A DNA stretch of 23,787 bases from Bacteroidales bacterium UBA6408 (GTDB taxonomy: Bacteria > Bacteroidota > Bacteroidia > Bacteroidales > UBA932). The DNA lies in assembly GCA_002439805.1 (NCBI GenBank), contig DJPQ01000063.1, positions 677 to 24,463 on the forward strand, given 5' to 3'. The notes beneath the pieces are model-generated. The model worked only from the letters and a program-made list of their open reading frames with translations, was not told the DNA's origin and made no database searches. The position numbers and the translations under genes were made by a program. This document shows, piece after piece, positions 8,601-15,467 of the stretch (position 1 is the stretch's first letter; every line of letters starts with the position of its first letter).

Positions 8601-8947
8601 TGTACGGAACGCGCAATTTCAGGGGAAATGTCCTCAAGATTGCATACGGGCAGAACGCCGCCATAAACAAGGACGCCAATCCCGTCGTCTGCGACTACTT
8701 CCTCGAAAGGGGCGACTACCTCAAGATTGATATGGTGAACCTCGGCTTCACGCTCGACACGGACTGGAAATACCTCAGCCGGATCAGGCTTTATGTCACC
8801 GGAAAGAACCTCTGCACCTTCACGAAGTTCACCGGCATCGATCCGTCAGCCTACAATGTGAACGGTCTCACCCCGGGAGCGAAAGGGAGCGGGCAGTACT
8901 ACCCGTCCAGCCGCCAGTTCATACTCGGCGTACAGCTCGGTTTCTGA
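5696..8947 (+). CDS. susC: SusC-type TonB-dependent outer-membrane transporter with STN domain
   Basis: 1083 residues. The signal peptide ends near residue 22 (ADLLAQ). An STN domain (about 30-102) is the module that contacts FecR anti-sigma factors, so this transporter also acts as sensor. A carboxypeptidase-regulatory-like beta-sandwich follows (about 118-190), then the conserved EVVVIGYGT segment (198-206) and the plug domain (about 208-320, ending GAASAIYGTRGSNGVILVTT). The rest is the 22-stranded barrel, ending in the typical Gln-Leu-Gly-Phe C-terminus for outer-membrane assembly. It imports oligosaccharides in a TonB-dependent way together with the SusD that starts 24 bases downstream. 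Unusual: nine consecutive G bases at 5947-5955 inside the STN coding region. The family is certain; the transported glycan is not known. Confidence 0.96.
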   Translation: MHKLKIVILCMTLMLSADLLAQNVTVGTDAGAPVTLSTVIEAIESQTDWSFVYDRSQVDVSVPVTLKRRTASVRNMLDDIFGTVGGGKYAYRMQGKNIVLVLNTHPARPETAADGLPVSGVVTDASTGEPLPGAGVSLKGHPASGTVTDMDGRYSLSGVPADATLLFSSLGFTDMEIAVGGRTKVDASLSENRETLKEVVVIGYGTMDKKELTSAISHLSSKDFLSVSSSDPLMMIQGKVAGVSITNTGSGDPNNPASIQIRGVSSRDAGLSPLIIINGVPGELSNVNPNDIESFDILKDGAASAIYGTRGSNGVILVTTKSAPTDGSIHTSYTGTVSFDVPVQELDMLDAYGWRLNRVEGDRSGYDYGGETDWLKRVTKTGFTQSHTISLGGGIPKTNYRVTADYKDAKGIDLRSSRREYGMRASVNHTTKNGLLSFIANVAPRVAYIKASDWSTFTNAIEANPTTPVMDPDDPFHYFDFQGQTAANNPAEVLETELADQEKKWIDWDATARLNLLPLLGNGKADNHTLTTQVTFSDRQYDSFDGTFSPSTSNRCIHAGRDGQAGRSYSKYRTHTLEWLGNWQAHFGDNNIKTMVGYSYTYEQNSGMAANNADFSNDGMTYNNLSFGEMASEEGKTNLSSYKSDSKLIAFFGRASYDWKGRYLLTASLRYEGSSKFGSNHKWGWFPAVSAGWRISDEPFMKNAGWVSDLKLRGDFGVTGNQNFSSYLSLDTMYSFGAYSYNGEFFYVWGPQKNVNPDLHWEKGKNWNIGLDWALFKSRLYGSFNYYNRRQVDLLGEYTVPVPPYLFNTTYVNVGTMRNSGFEFDINWKAVDTKDFGYTVGVVGSTMKNEFVNFSNSEYVGQDYYDVCSTGSPYPNYTLQRIEKGRSVGSFFMYRYAGVDADGNWVVYNRDGDMILASTATVDDKQYVGNGLPKFTGSMTHSFRYKWFDLNIYLRTALGYNIFNIHEYMYGTRNFRGNVLKIAYGQNAAINKDANPVVCDYFLERGDYLKIDMVNLGFTLDTDWKYLSRIRLYVTGKNLCTFTKFTGIDPSAYNVNGLTPGAKGSGQYYPSSRQFILGVQLGF
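5947..5955 (+). repeat. Homopolymeric G9 tract inside the SusC coding sequence
   Basis: Nine G in a row cover the last base of Val84 and codons Gly85-Gly87 of the STN domain. The frame is open in this sequence. Tracts of this length can slip during replication and cause on/off switching, or may reflect a sequencing ambiguity. Confidence 0.9.
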
Positions 8948-8971
8948 TAATCAACATAAACAAAACTGAAA

Positions 8972-10747
8972 ATGAAACTTAAAGGATATATTTCCCTTCT
9001 GGCTCTCTCTCTGTCTGCGTTCGTCTCCTGCACGAACCTGGACGAGAACATCTATTCGACGGTGGCCAGAGAAAACTACTACAACTCCAGAAAGGACGTG
9101 ATAAGGATGGTGTTCAGACCGTTCGAGCATGCCTATTTTACAGGATGGAACTGGGGAGTCAACGAGCAGACTGCGGATCAGATTGTCGTCGTCACGCATG
9201 ACACATGGTTTGACGACGGCGGAAAGTACAGAAGGACCGCCGCTCACGAGTACAATGTCGAGACGGTGGAGTCATCGTCATGGACGCTGCCTTATCAGGG
9301 CATAGGCCAGTGCAACTTCGTCATCGAGGAACTTCAGCGCCTTGACCGGACTCAGTTCGGCTTCTCGCAGGAGGAATGGGACAGCTTCTCCACACAGAAC
9401 CGCGCCCTCCGGGCAAAATACTACCTCAATCTCTTTGACCTGTTCCGCAACCTGCTGATGGTCACTCACTATCATGATCAGTCGCTGAATCCCAAGAAAC
9501 AGGTTTCTCCACGGACGACCTTCGAGTTCATAGAGTCGGAACTCAAGGACTGCATAGCGGGACTTCCCGTGAAGCAGGGCACCGGCGGAAACATGGAAAT
9601 GCAGGGACAGCTGACCAAGGCCGCCGCGGCCACCATGCTGGTCAGGCTCTATCTCAATGCAGAGGTCTATATCGGGGAAAGCCGTTTCGATGAATGCGAG
9701 AAATGGGCCAGGGAGATAATCTCCGGGAAATACGGCTCCTACTCCGTGGCTGACCGCTGGGACTCGGCATTCGACTGGAACAACGAGACTTCGCCCGAGG
9801 TCATCTTCGCCTATCCGGGGTCAAAGGCATATTCCTTCCACCAGTATTCTTCTTGGAATCTCTGGTGGGCGGCGCCGCTCGGCTCCGACTACTATTTCAA
9901 TGACCTCAAATGCAAGGCCCGCGAACAGAGCGGCAGCCATATGCCGAAGCTTTCCGTAGCCCCGAGTTATGACCTTGACGGCAACCCCTACGAGTTCGAC
10001 CTCGGCTCGCCGGTGCAGAAATTCAGAAAGTACTCCGGAGACGAGCGCAAGGGACAGATTCTGGACGAAAGGATGAAGAAATACCGCAATCTCGGAAACA
10101 GCACCCGTGAGGGAATGTTCCTCTACGGCTACCTTGAATACACGGAGAACGGTGTCACCAAGAGGGTCAAGGGCAGCGGGGGCGCGGATATGTGCCTTCA
10201 CGACGCTGTCGGGAAATTCGTGAAGAATGGGGTTGTCCTCGGCCCGGACGAATGGCCGGGAGGCGTCAGCAACCATCAGGCGGGCGACCACAACTCGTGC
10301 TACTATTTCGTCAAATATCCGTTCTACAGCGACAATGATGAGGGGCAGCTGGAGGCGGACTACACCGAGTTCCGCCTTCCGGAGGTAATATATTCCCTCG
10401 CCGAATGCCTCGTCCGCAGGGGAGAGACGGAGGAGGCCGGCAAGCTCCTTAACGGCGTGCGCAGGCGCAACTACAAGGCGGCGACTGAAGAGCAGCTCAA
10501 GAACATCCTCTACAGACCCGAGGGAAATGTCGAACTGAACCTTGATGAAATGCTCGACGAGTGGGGACGCGAGTTCTTCGGAGAGGGGCGCCGCAGGATT
10601 GACCTGATACGCTTCGGCAAGTTCACGACTGCTACTTGGTGGGACAAGAATCCGGAATCGGACGACCACACGATAATATTCCCTCTGGCGCGTCAGGTTC
10701 TGAGCGCGAATCCCAACCTTGAGCAGAACCCCGGATATAACAAATAA
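8972..10747 (+). CDS. susD: SusD/RagB-family surface glycan-binding lipoprotein
   Basis: 591 residues. A lipoprotein signal peptide has Cys20 after FVS. The body shows SusD/RagB features: an N-terminal TNLDENIYS segment and a helical TPR-like core, including FRLPEVIYSLAECLVRRGE and AGKLLNGVRRRNY. The C-terminal signature has EWGREFFGEGRRRIDLIRFG and the ending PLARQVLSANPNLEQNPGY. SusD proteins cap the SusC barrel from the outside and open like a lid to hand over oligosaccharides. The gene follows susC by 24 bases without a terminator, as usual for this obligate pair. The glycan contacted cannot be deduced from the sequence. Confidence 0.96.
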   Translation: MKLKGYISLLALSLSAFVSCTNLDENIYSTVARENYYNSRKDVIRMVFRPFEHAYFTGWNWGVNEQTADQIVVVTHDTWFDDGGKYRRTAAHEYNVETVESSSWTLPYQGIGQCNFVIEELQRLDRTQFGFSQEEWDSFSTQNRALRAKYYLNLFDLFRNLLMVTHYHDQSLNPKKQVSPRTTFEFIESELKDCIAGLPVKQGTGGNMEMQGQLTKAAAATMLVRLYLNAEVYIGESRFDECEKWAREIISGKYGSYSVADRWDSAFDWNNETSPEVIFAYPGSKAYSFHQYSSWNLWWAAPLGSDYYFNDLKCKAREQSGSHMPKLSVAPSYDLDGNPYEFDLGSPVQKFRKYSGDERKGQILDERMKKYRNLGNSTREGMFLYGYLEYTENGVTKRVKGSGGADMCLHDAVGKFVKNGVVLGPDEWPGGVSNHQAGDHNSCYYFVKYPFYSDNDEGQLEADYTEFRLPEVIYSLAECLVRRGETEEAGKLLNGVRRRNYKAATEEQLKNILYRPEGNVELNLDEMLDEWGREFFGEGRRRIDLIRFGKFTTATWWDKNPESDDHTIIFPLARQVLSANPNLEQNPGYNK

Positions 10748-10761
10748 ATAATACATTGAAG

Positions 10762-11247
10762 ATGAAAGGAATACATAAAATCGTCGCTTTGGCCCTGTCA
10801 CTGGCCTGCCTCGCGCTTTCCGGATGCGAGGGAAAGAAGCAGCTGGTAATAATCACCGAGCAGCTGCCGATAAGGACATCCGCACTGTATGGTTTCGGCG
10901 GCCCGTTCCCGGGCTTTGACTGGAACAACCCGAAGAGCTGCTATGAGCTGACTCCGTCGCCGGACAATGCGTTCATATTCACATACGAGGGACATCTTGA
11001 GGGCGGATGGTTCAAGGCCGGCACAACTCCGGGAACATGGAGCCAGTCGTTCCTCCGCCCTCCTGCAAGCGATGAGGCCGTTTCGGAAATTCCCCCGGCC
11101 GGTCTTGCCGAGACGGCGTTCAAGGTCTCGCCGGACTTTGTCGACGGCGTGGAGCAGGACCGCTTCTGGCACCTTCAGAAAGGCGGGGAGTACCGGCTGA
11201 CATTCAACCTGTACACCTGCACGATAAAAGTTGAACCGTTGAACTGA
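10762..11247 (+). CDS. Single-domain SusE/SusF-like surface glycan-binding lipoprotein
   Basis: 161 residues from ATG10762. An in-frame TTG at 10756 adds two residues but is less likely. The lipobox is LSGC with Cys22. After it comes one domain of the SusE/SusF outer-membrane type: YGFGGPFPGFDWNNP, then FIFTYEGHLEGGWFKAG, and finally FWHLQKGGEYRLTFNLYTCT. These match the strand pattern and closing WxLxxGxYrltlNl motif of such domains. Classical SusE and SusF carry two or three such starch-binding domains; this protein has one. It lies 14 bases after susD and 7 bases before the GH5 gene, the usual place for an accessory surface glycan-binding protein. Binding is inferred from the family; the ligand is unknown. 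Confidence 0.75.
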   Translation: MKGIHKIVALALSLACLALSGCEGKKQLVIITEQLPIRTSALYGFGGPFPGFDWNNPKSCYELTPSPDNAFIFTYEGHLEGGWFKAGTTPGTWSQSFLRPPASDEAVSEIPPAGLAETAFKVSPDFVDGVEQDRFWHLQKGGEYRLTFNLYTCTIKVEPLN

Positions 11248-11254
11248 TAACTGT

Positions 11255-13495
11255 ATGAAACCGATGTTTATCGCAGCTCTTGCAGCTGTTCTGCTTGTCT
11301 GTTCCTGTGACAAGTCCTCAAAACAGGAGCATAAGGCTCCCGTTTCCGAAGTCGTGCTGACAAAATGCCCGTTCACCAGGGGCGTCAATCTCGGCGACTG
11401 GTTTATGGGCAAGTCTCCGTCCGAAGTGAACCGGATCACCTACACGGCCCGGGAATTTGCTAACCTCCGCTCGCTCGGGATTGACGTCGTGCGTGTTCCC
11501 GTGCGATTCAACTATTTTGTCGGAGCCGCTCCCGACTACAAGATTGACTCTCATGTCCTCGATGTCCTTGACTATGCCGTAGATATGGCCGAAGGCAACG
11601 GAATGTACATCATCATTGACAACCACGCCTGGCTGTCGGAGGATTTTCCGAGCCTTTCCGGTCCGGTGATTATGGAAAAGGTCTTCACCCAGCTTGCCGA
11701 GCGCTACAAGGATCGATCCGACAAGGTCATATACGAACTCTTCAACGAGCCTGGAGGCGACTTCATCAAGTCTCATTGGTATGACATCCAGACAGAGCTC
11801 ATCGGCGCGATACGCCGGATTGACACAAGGCACTCCATAATTGTCACCGGTGTGGGCTGCAGCATTGACAATCTCCGGAAGATACCTGTCTATGAGGACA
11901 GAAACCTGATTTACACCTTCCATTACTATGGACCGCATCTCTTCACCCATCAGGGCGCGTCCTGGGAGGCAGGAATGACGGACTTCGAGAAGCCGGTTCC
12001 GTTCCCGTACGATGCGGACAGGATGCCGGCCCTGCCGAACACCGTGACCTACAACGTGGTCATTGACGACTACAATGACTACGCTTCGAGGGGCACGGCC
12101 GCCTACATCTCTCAGAAAATTTCCTCCACGGCCGGTGCATTCGCTGAGGAAAGGGGAGTTCCCGTGTTCTGCGGGGAGTGGGGAGTGCTGAACGGCTTCG
12201 CCGAGCCTGCGGACAGGGCGGCCTGGGCGAAGGCGACCAGAGATGCACTGGACGCAAGCAATATCGGATGGACCTGGTGGAGCTATCGCAATGACTTCAG
12301 CATATTCCGGAAGGACGCGAGCTATTTCTTCGAGCAGAATCTCGACACCGACCTGCTCGCGGCCTTGGGCTTCACCGTTCCGGACTGGTACAATTCCGAC
12401 AAACCGGTTGACATCACCGTCTATGATGACGCCCTCGCGCCGTTCTGCAATGCCTGCGGCCCGGAGGGGGATTCCGACTGGAAATCCGCGGACAGCCCGT
12501 ACTCTGGCACTGAATGCATTTCCTGGACCGTCGGAAAGAACGCATGGAGTGCCCTTGAGGCAGTGGCATGGCCTCCGCTCGACATTTCCAGACAGGCCTC
12601 CGCCGACTATTCCCTCACCTTTGCAATCCGCTCGTCAGAGCCGGTTGACAAACTTTTGGTGAGAGCCGTGACCTACAACCCTCAGGGCGACAGGATTCCA
12701 TGGCGTTTCGGCGCATGGATAGGCAACGAACTCAGCGACGAGGTGAAGATCAAGGCGACCTTCCCCTCCGACGGGAAGTGGCACTATGTGAAGATTCCGC
12801 TTTCCCGCTTTTCGGCTCTCGGCGCTATGGATTCCGACGGATGGCATGCTCCGACTGACGAACCGTGCGACTGGGCGCATTTCAATGTCCTGCAGTTCGC
12901 CGTCGAAGGTAACTCGGCCCTCGTCGGAAAGAGAATCGACGTCGATGACATAATCATAAAGTATGACACCATAGACGAGGATCCGAGTCCTGGTCCTGTC
13001 GGCCCCGTGAAGCCGGGAAAATTCGTCCTCTTTGACGGCGGACTCCAGAATTCCCTGTCCCTTGAAAAAGAGGGAAATACGGAAAGGCTGAGCACTGACG
13101 ACGGACTCATAGAATGGACTGTGCCCCAGTGCGGCTCATGGGCGTCGATGCGGTTCAACAACGCGAGCTGGAGCGTCTATGACCTGTCGTCACAGGCAGA
13201 ATCCGGATATTCCGTGACGTTCAGAATGAAGGGCGAAGATTCTTCCTCTCTTGAACTTGAGAATCTCAACCTCAGCTTTATGGGCAAGGGCGGCAACTGT
13301 GACGTCACCGGACTCGGAAAGTACTCCGCTACGGACGGCGAATGGACGCTGATTTCCGTGCCTATGGCCGACTTCGGATATGACGGCTGGAAGAGCGTGC
13401 AGATTTTCAAGATTCAGTACACTAAGGCGCTGACTCCGAAGAAACTTTGGATAGACGGCGTGATTGTGAAAAATGATGAAAAAGTTAATGAATGA
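11255..13495 (+). CDS. GH5 endo-beta-glycanase lipoprotein with two C-terminal binding-like modules
   Basis: 746 residues. A lipoprotein signal peptide (VCSC, Cys18) suggests surface anchoring. The GH5 (beta/alpha)8 domain spans about 38-375: FTRGVNLGDWF near the start, IIIDNHAW, the general acid in ELFNEP (Glu165), the HYYGPHLF motif (His223), and the nucleophile in FCGEWG (Glu308). GH5 enzymes are retaining and mostly cut beta-1,4-linked glucans or mannans internally; the subfamily cannot be fixed by eye. Two beta-sandwich modules follow, residues 387-571 and 590-744, separated by a Pro/Gly linker (DEDPSPGPVGPVKPG). Both belong to the same family as the repeats of the lipoprotein at 13656. 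Probable job: first cut of the polysaccharide at the cell surface. The stop overlaps an in-frame alternative ATG of the next small gene (TGATG). Confidence 0.9.
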   Translation: MKPMFIAALAAVLLVCSCDKSSKQEHKAPVSEVVLTKCPFTRGVNLGDWFMGKSPSEVNRITYTAREFANLRSLGIDVVRVPVRFNYFVGAAPDYKIDSHVLDVLDYAVDMAEGNGMYIIIDNHAWLSEDFPSLSGPVIMEKVFTQLAERYKDRSDKVIYELFNEPGGDFIKSHWYDIQTELIGAIRRIDTRHSIIVTGVGCSIDNLRKIPVYEDRNLIYTFHYYGPHLFTHQGASWEAGMTDFEKPVPFPYDADRMPALPNTVTYNVVIDDYNDYASRGTAAYISQKISSTAGAFAEERGVPVFCGEWGVLNGFAEPADRAAWAKATRDALDASNIGWTWWSYRNDFSIFRKDASYFFEQNLDTDLLAALGFTVPDWYNSDKPVDITVYDDALAPFCNACGPEGDSDWKSADSPYSGTECISWTVGKNAWSALEAVAWPPLDISRQASADYSLTFAIRSSEPVDKLLVRAVTYNPQGDRIPWRFGAWIGNELSDEVKIKATFPSDGKWHYVKIPLSRFSALGAMDSDGWHAPTDEPCDWAHFNVLQFAVEGNSALVGKRIDVDDIIIKYDTIDEDPSPGPVGPVKPGKFVLFDGGLQNSLSLEKEGNTERLSTDDGLIEWTVPQCGSWASMRFNNASWSVYDLSSQAESGYSVTFRMKGEDSSSLELENLNLSFMGKGGNCDVTGLGKYSATDGEWTLISVPMADFGYDGWKSVQIFKIQYTKALTPKKLWIDGVIVKNDEKVNE
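12413..12967 (+). repeat. Binding-like module, divergent copy A (GH5 protein)
   Basis: Residues 387-571 of the GH5 protein. It shares the layout of the other copies: opening DITVYDDAL, LDISRQASADYSLTFAIRS, SDGKWHYVKIPLSRFSALG, and closing IDVDDIIIKYD. It is longer and more divergent than copies B-D. The jelly-roll pattern resembles CBM11-like or galactose-binding folds, but I cannot assign a CBM family. Confidence 0.55.
13022..13486 (+). repeat. Binding-like module, copy B (GH5 protein)
   Basis: Residues 590-744. Motifs: FVLFDGGLQNSLSLEKEGNT, CGSWASMRFNNASW, YDLSSQAESGYSVTFRMK, DGEWTLISVPMADF, GWKSVQIFKIQYTKA, LWIDGVIV. It is nearly collinear with copy D in the next lipoprotein, with many identical residues, suggesting a recent shared origin. 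Confidence 0.8.
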
Positions 13496-13500
13496 TGACT

Positions 13501-13635
13501 ATGAAAAAGACTTATCTGACACCTCTGTTCGAGGAAAGCCTCGTTTGCTCCGAGAGCGGCTTCGCCGCGTCCGTGGACTCCGCGCAGCCTGAGGCCTGGA
13601 CCAGCGGAACGCATGACTGGTTCGAAAATGAATAA
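13501..13635 (+). CDS. Small 44-residue peptide of the MKKTY..P type, function unknown
   Basis: A short frame starts MKKTYLTPLFEESLVCSES and ends HDWFENE, with stop TAA at 13633-13635. An alternative in-frame ATG at 13495 overlaps the GH5 stop codon (TGATG), which suggests translational coupling and would add two residues. Short Bacteroidota proteins beginning MKKxYxxP occur beside fimbrillin-like and surface-lipoprotein genes, so I consider this a real gene. There is no signal peptide or membrane helix; the middle is small and polar and the C-terminus acidic. It lies 20 bases before the fimbrillin-like lipoprotein gene and inside the operon. No function can be assigned. Confidence 0.6.
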   Translation: MKKTYLTPLFEESLVCSESGFAASVDSAQPEAWTSGTHDWFENE

Positions 13636-13655
13636 CCCGTAAAAACACTGATACA

Positions 13656-15467
13656 ATGAAAAAGAATCTATCGCTTATTGCGGCCGCGGCGCTCATGCTC
13701 GCGTTCGCTTCCTGCAACAAGGAAAATGTTGAAGACACTCCTGCCGAAAAGGAGAAATTCACCTTTGAACTCGGCGCTTCCGTCGGAAAACTTTCTCAAG
13801 GAGCGGTCTCCAGAACCGTCCTGAACGATGACTGGACCCTCTCGTGGGAGAAGGGAGACGTGCTGTCGCTCGTGACCGAAGACAAGGAATGGGCGGACGG
13901 CGTGAATTTCACGTACGACCCGTCGTCAAAGACGTTCGGCAGTGCCGACGCTTCCGTCTCGGCGGGATCACGCACATTCAATGTCCTCTATGCTCCGGGA
14001 CAGACCTATCGCCACAAGGCGGACGGAACCACGCATGAACTCAAGTCGGTTCAGGCTCTGGACTGCTCCGCGCCGACTGCCGCGCTGAAGGCCAATGACG
14101 CTCTTGCCGGACAGTTCTCGGCTGAAGCCCCGTTCGGGCAGACTCCACAAGTGAAGATGTCTCACCTGTATGCGCTTATGAAAGTGACCGTGAAAAACAG
14201 CGGAGCCGCAGGCAAGATCACCAAGTTCGGGATGAAGGTCGCCGAGGGAACCAACCTCAGCGGCGTTCATGAGATTGACTTCTCCGCCTCTCCGGCCGCA
14301 AGATACAAGGAGGGCGGCTCCAACGCCATTACGCTGAACGTCGCGGGCGGGGACATCGCGGCAGGCGGTGAGCTTCCTCTCTATTTCATCGTCGCACCTC
14401 TTTCCGCCTACACCGGAGACGTGACTTTCACAGTAACGGCCGGCGGAAAGGACTACGAAAAGACTGTGCCTGTGCAGGAACTCACTTTCGCTCCCGGCAG
14501 CTACAACACGACGGCCTACACGGTGCAGCTCCCTGCCGATGAGGTCGTGATTTTCGACGGTCAGATGAGGAACGGTCTCGGCTATTCGACTGACGGCTGT
14601 GCCGGCTCGCCTGCTGTTTCGGACGGGCTGCTTACATTCAGACTCGACAATTCAAAGAACTGGGCTGCGATGCAGATTCATGACACGAACTGGAAAGTGA
14701 AGCTTGACCTTTCGTCCCAAATCAACGCCGGGTACGCCCTGAACTTCAGATTCAAGTCTTCGCTCGGAGCGGTGAACTACGGGCAGTTCAGCGCCAATTT
14801 CCAGGCTAAATACAATGTAGGAATTTTGAAATATGCCGTAGTTGACGGCGAGTGGACGAAAGTTTCCATACCGCTTTCCGCTTTCGGTGCCGAGGACGGC
14901 TTCTGGAAAGAGATTACCCTCCTGAAATTTCAGTACAATGAGCTTTCCGCAGCCCAGGACATCAGCTTCAGTGACATAAGAATCGGCGCATACGAGCCTG
15001 CTCCCGTCATGTCCTTTACACTTTTTGACGGGGCTCTCAGGAACTCGCTCGTCTTGGGAAAGGAAGGAAATACTACCGGAGTGTCAGTGGAGGAAAACCT
15101 GATAAAATGGGCCGTTCCAAAGTGCAGTTCATGGGCGACAATGAGGTTTAACCACTCGAATTGGGGGAAGTTTGATATTTCCGCACAGCGCGAAGCCGGA
15201 TATTCTCTGACTTTCCGCCTGAAGGAAGAGTCCGGAGCCGACCTTGAACTTGCAAGCCTTAATGTCTATCTGATGGGGTCGGACGGCGACGCCGGCATTA
15301 CCGGACTTGAGAAGTATGCGTCCCGGGACGGCGAGTGGACGAAAGTCTCCGTGCCTTTGGCTGACTTTAACTATTCGGGCTGGAAGGACACGCAGATTTT
15401 CAAGATTCAGTATGAAAAGGTCGCCGCTGCAAAGACGCTTTACATTGATAGTGTGGAGATTAAATGA
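13656..15467 (+). CDS. Lipoprotein with fimbrillin-like N-terminus and two binding-like modules
   Basis: 603 residues. The signal peptide ends FASC (Cys20), so it is a lipoprotein. Residues about 33-293 resemble Mfa-like/fimbrillin-like domains: SRTVLNDDWTLSWEKGD (52-68) is the typical SRT...W..GD pattern, followed by beta-rich sequence ending LTFAPGSYNTTAYTV. Two modules follow, at 297-444 and 453-603, of the same family as the C-terminus of the GH5 protein. There are no catalytic motifs. The best reading is a surface adhesin or glycan-binding protein that keeps the substrate next to the GH5 enzyme, playing the part of an extra SusE/F-type protein. The stop overlaps the ATG of the GH3 gene by four bases (ATGA), showing tight coupling. 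An alternative is a structural pilus-like component, but the module sharing favours substrate binding. Confidence 0.75.
   Translation: MKKNLSLIAAAALMLAFASCNKENVEDTPAEKEKFTFELGASVGKLSQGAVSRTVLNDDWTLSWEKGDVLSLVTEDKEWADGVNFTYDPSSKTFGSADASVSAGSRTFNVLYAPGQTYRHKADGTTHELKSVQALDCSAPTAALKANDALAGQFSAEAPFGQTPQVKMSHLYALMKVTVKNSGAAGKITKFGMKVAEGTNLSGVHEIDFSASPAARYKEGGSNAITLNVAGGDIAAGGELPLYFIVAPLSAYTGDVTFTVTAGGKDYEKTVPVQELTFAPGSYNTTAYTVQLPADEVVIFDGQMRNGLGYSTDGCAGSPAVSDGLLTFRLDNSKNWAAMQIHDTNWKVKLDLSSQINAGYALNFRFKSSLGAVNYGQFSANFQAKYNVGILKYAVVDGEWTKVSIPLSAFGAEDGFWKEITLLKFQYNELSAAQDISFSDIRIGAYEPAPVMSFTLFDGALRNSLVLGKEGNTTGVSVEENLIKWAVPKCSSWATMRFNHSNWGKFDISAQREAGYSLTFRLKEESGADLELASLNVYLMGSDGDAGITGLEKYASRDGEWTKVSVPLADFNYSGWKDTQIFKIQYEKVAAAKTLYIDSVEIK
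14544..14987 (+). repeat. Binding-like module, copy C (fimbrillin-like lipoprotein)
   Basis: Residues 297-444. Motifs: VVIFDGQMRNGLGY, NWAAMQIHDTNW, LDLSSQINAGYALNFRFK, DGEWTKVSIPLSAFG, LLKFQYNELSAAQDISFSDI. It aligns with copies B and D across the whole length but has diverged in the first third. Confidence 0.75.
15012..15464 (+). repeat. Binding-like module, copy D (fimbrillin-like lipoprotein)
   Basis: Residues 453-603. Motifs: FTLFDGALRNSLVLGKEGNT, CSSWATMRFNHSNW, FDISAQREAGYSLTFRLKEE, DGEWTKVSVPLADF, GWKDTQIFKIQYEKV, LYIDSVEIK. It is closest to copy B in the GH5 protein, closer than to copy C in its own protein. Confidence 0.8.
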
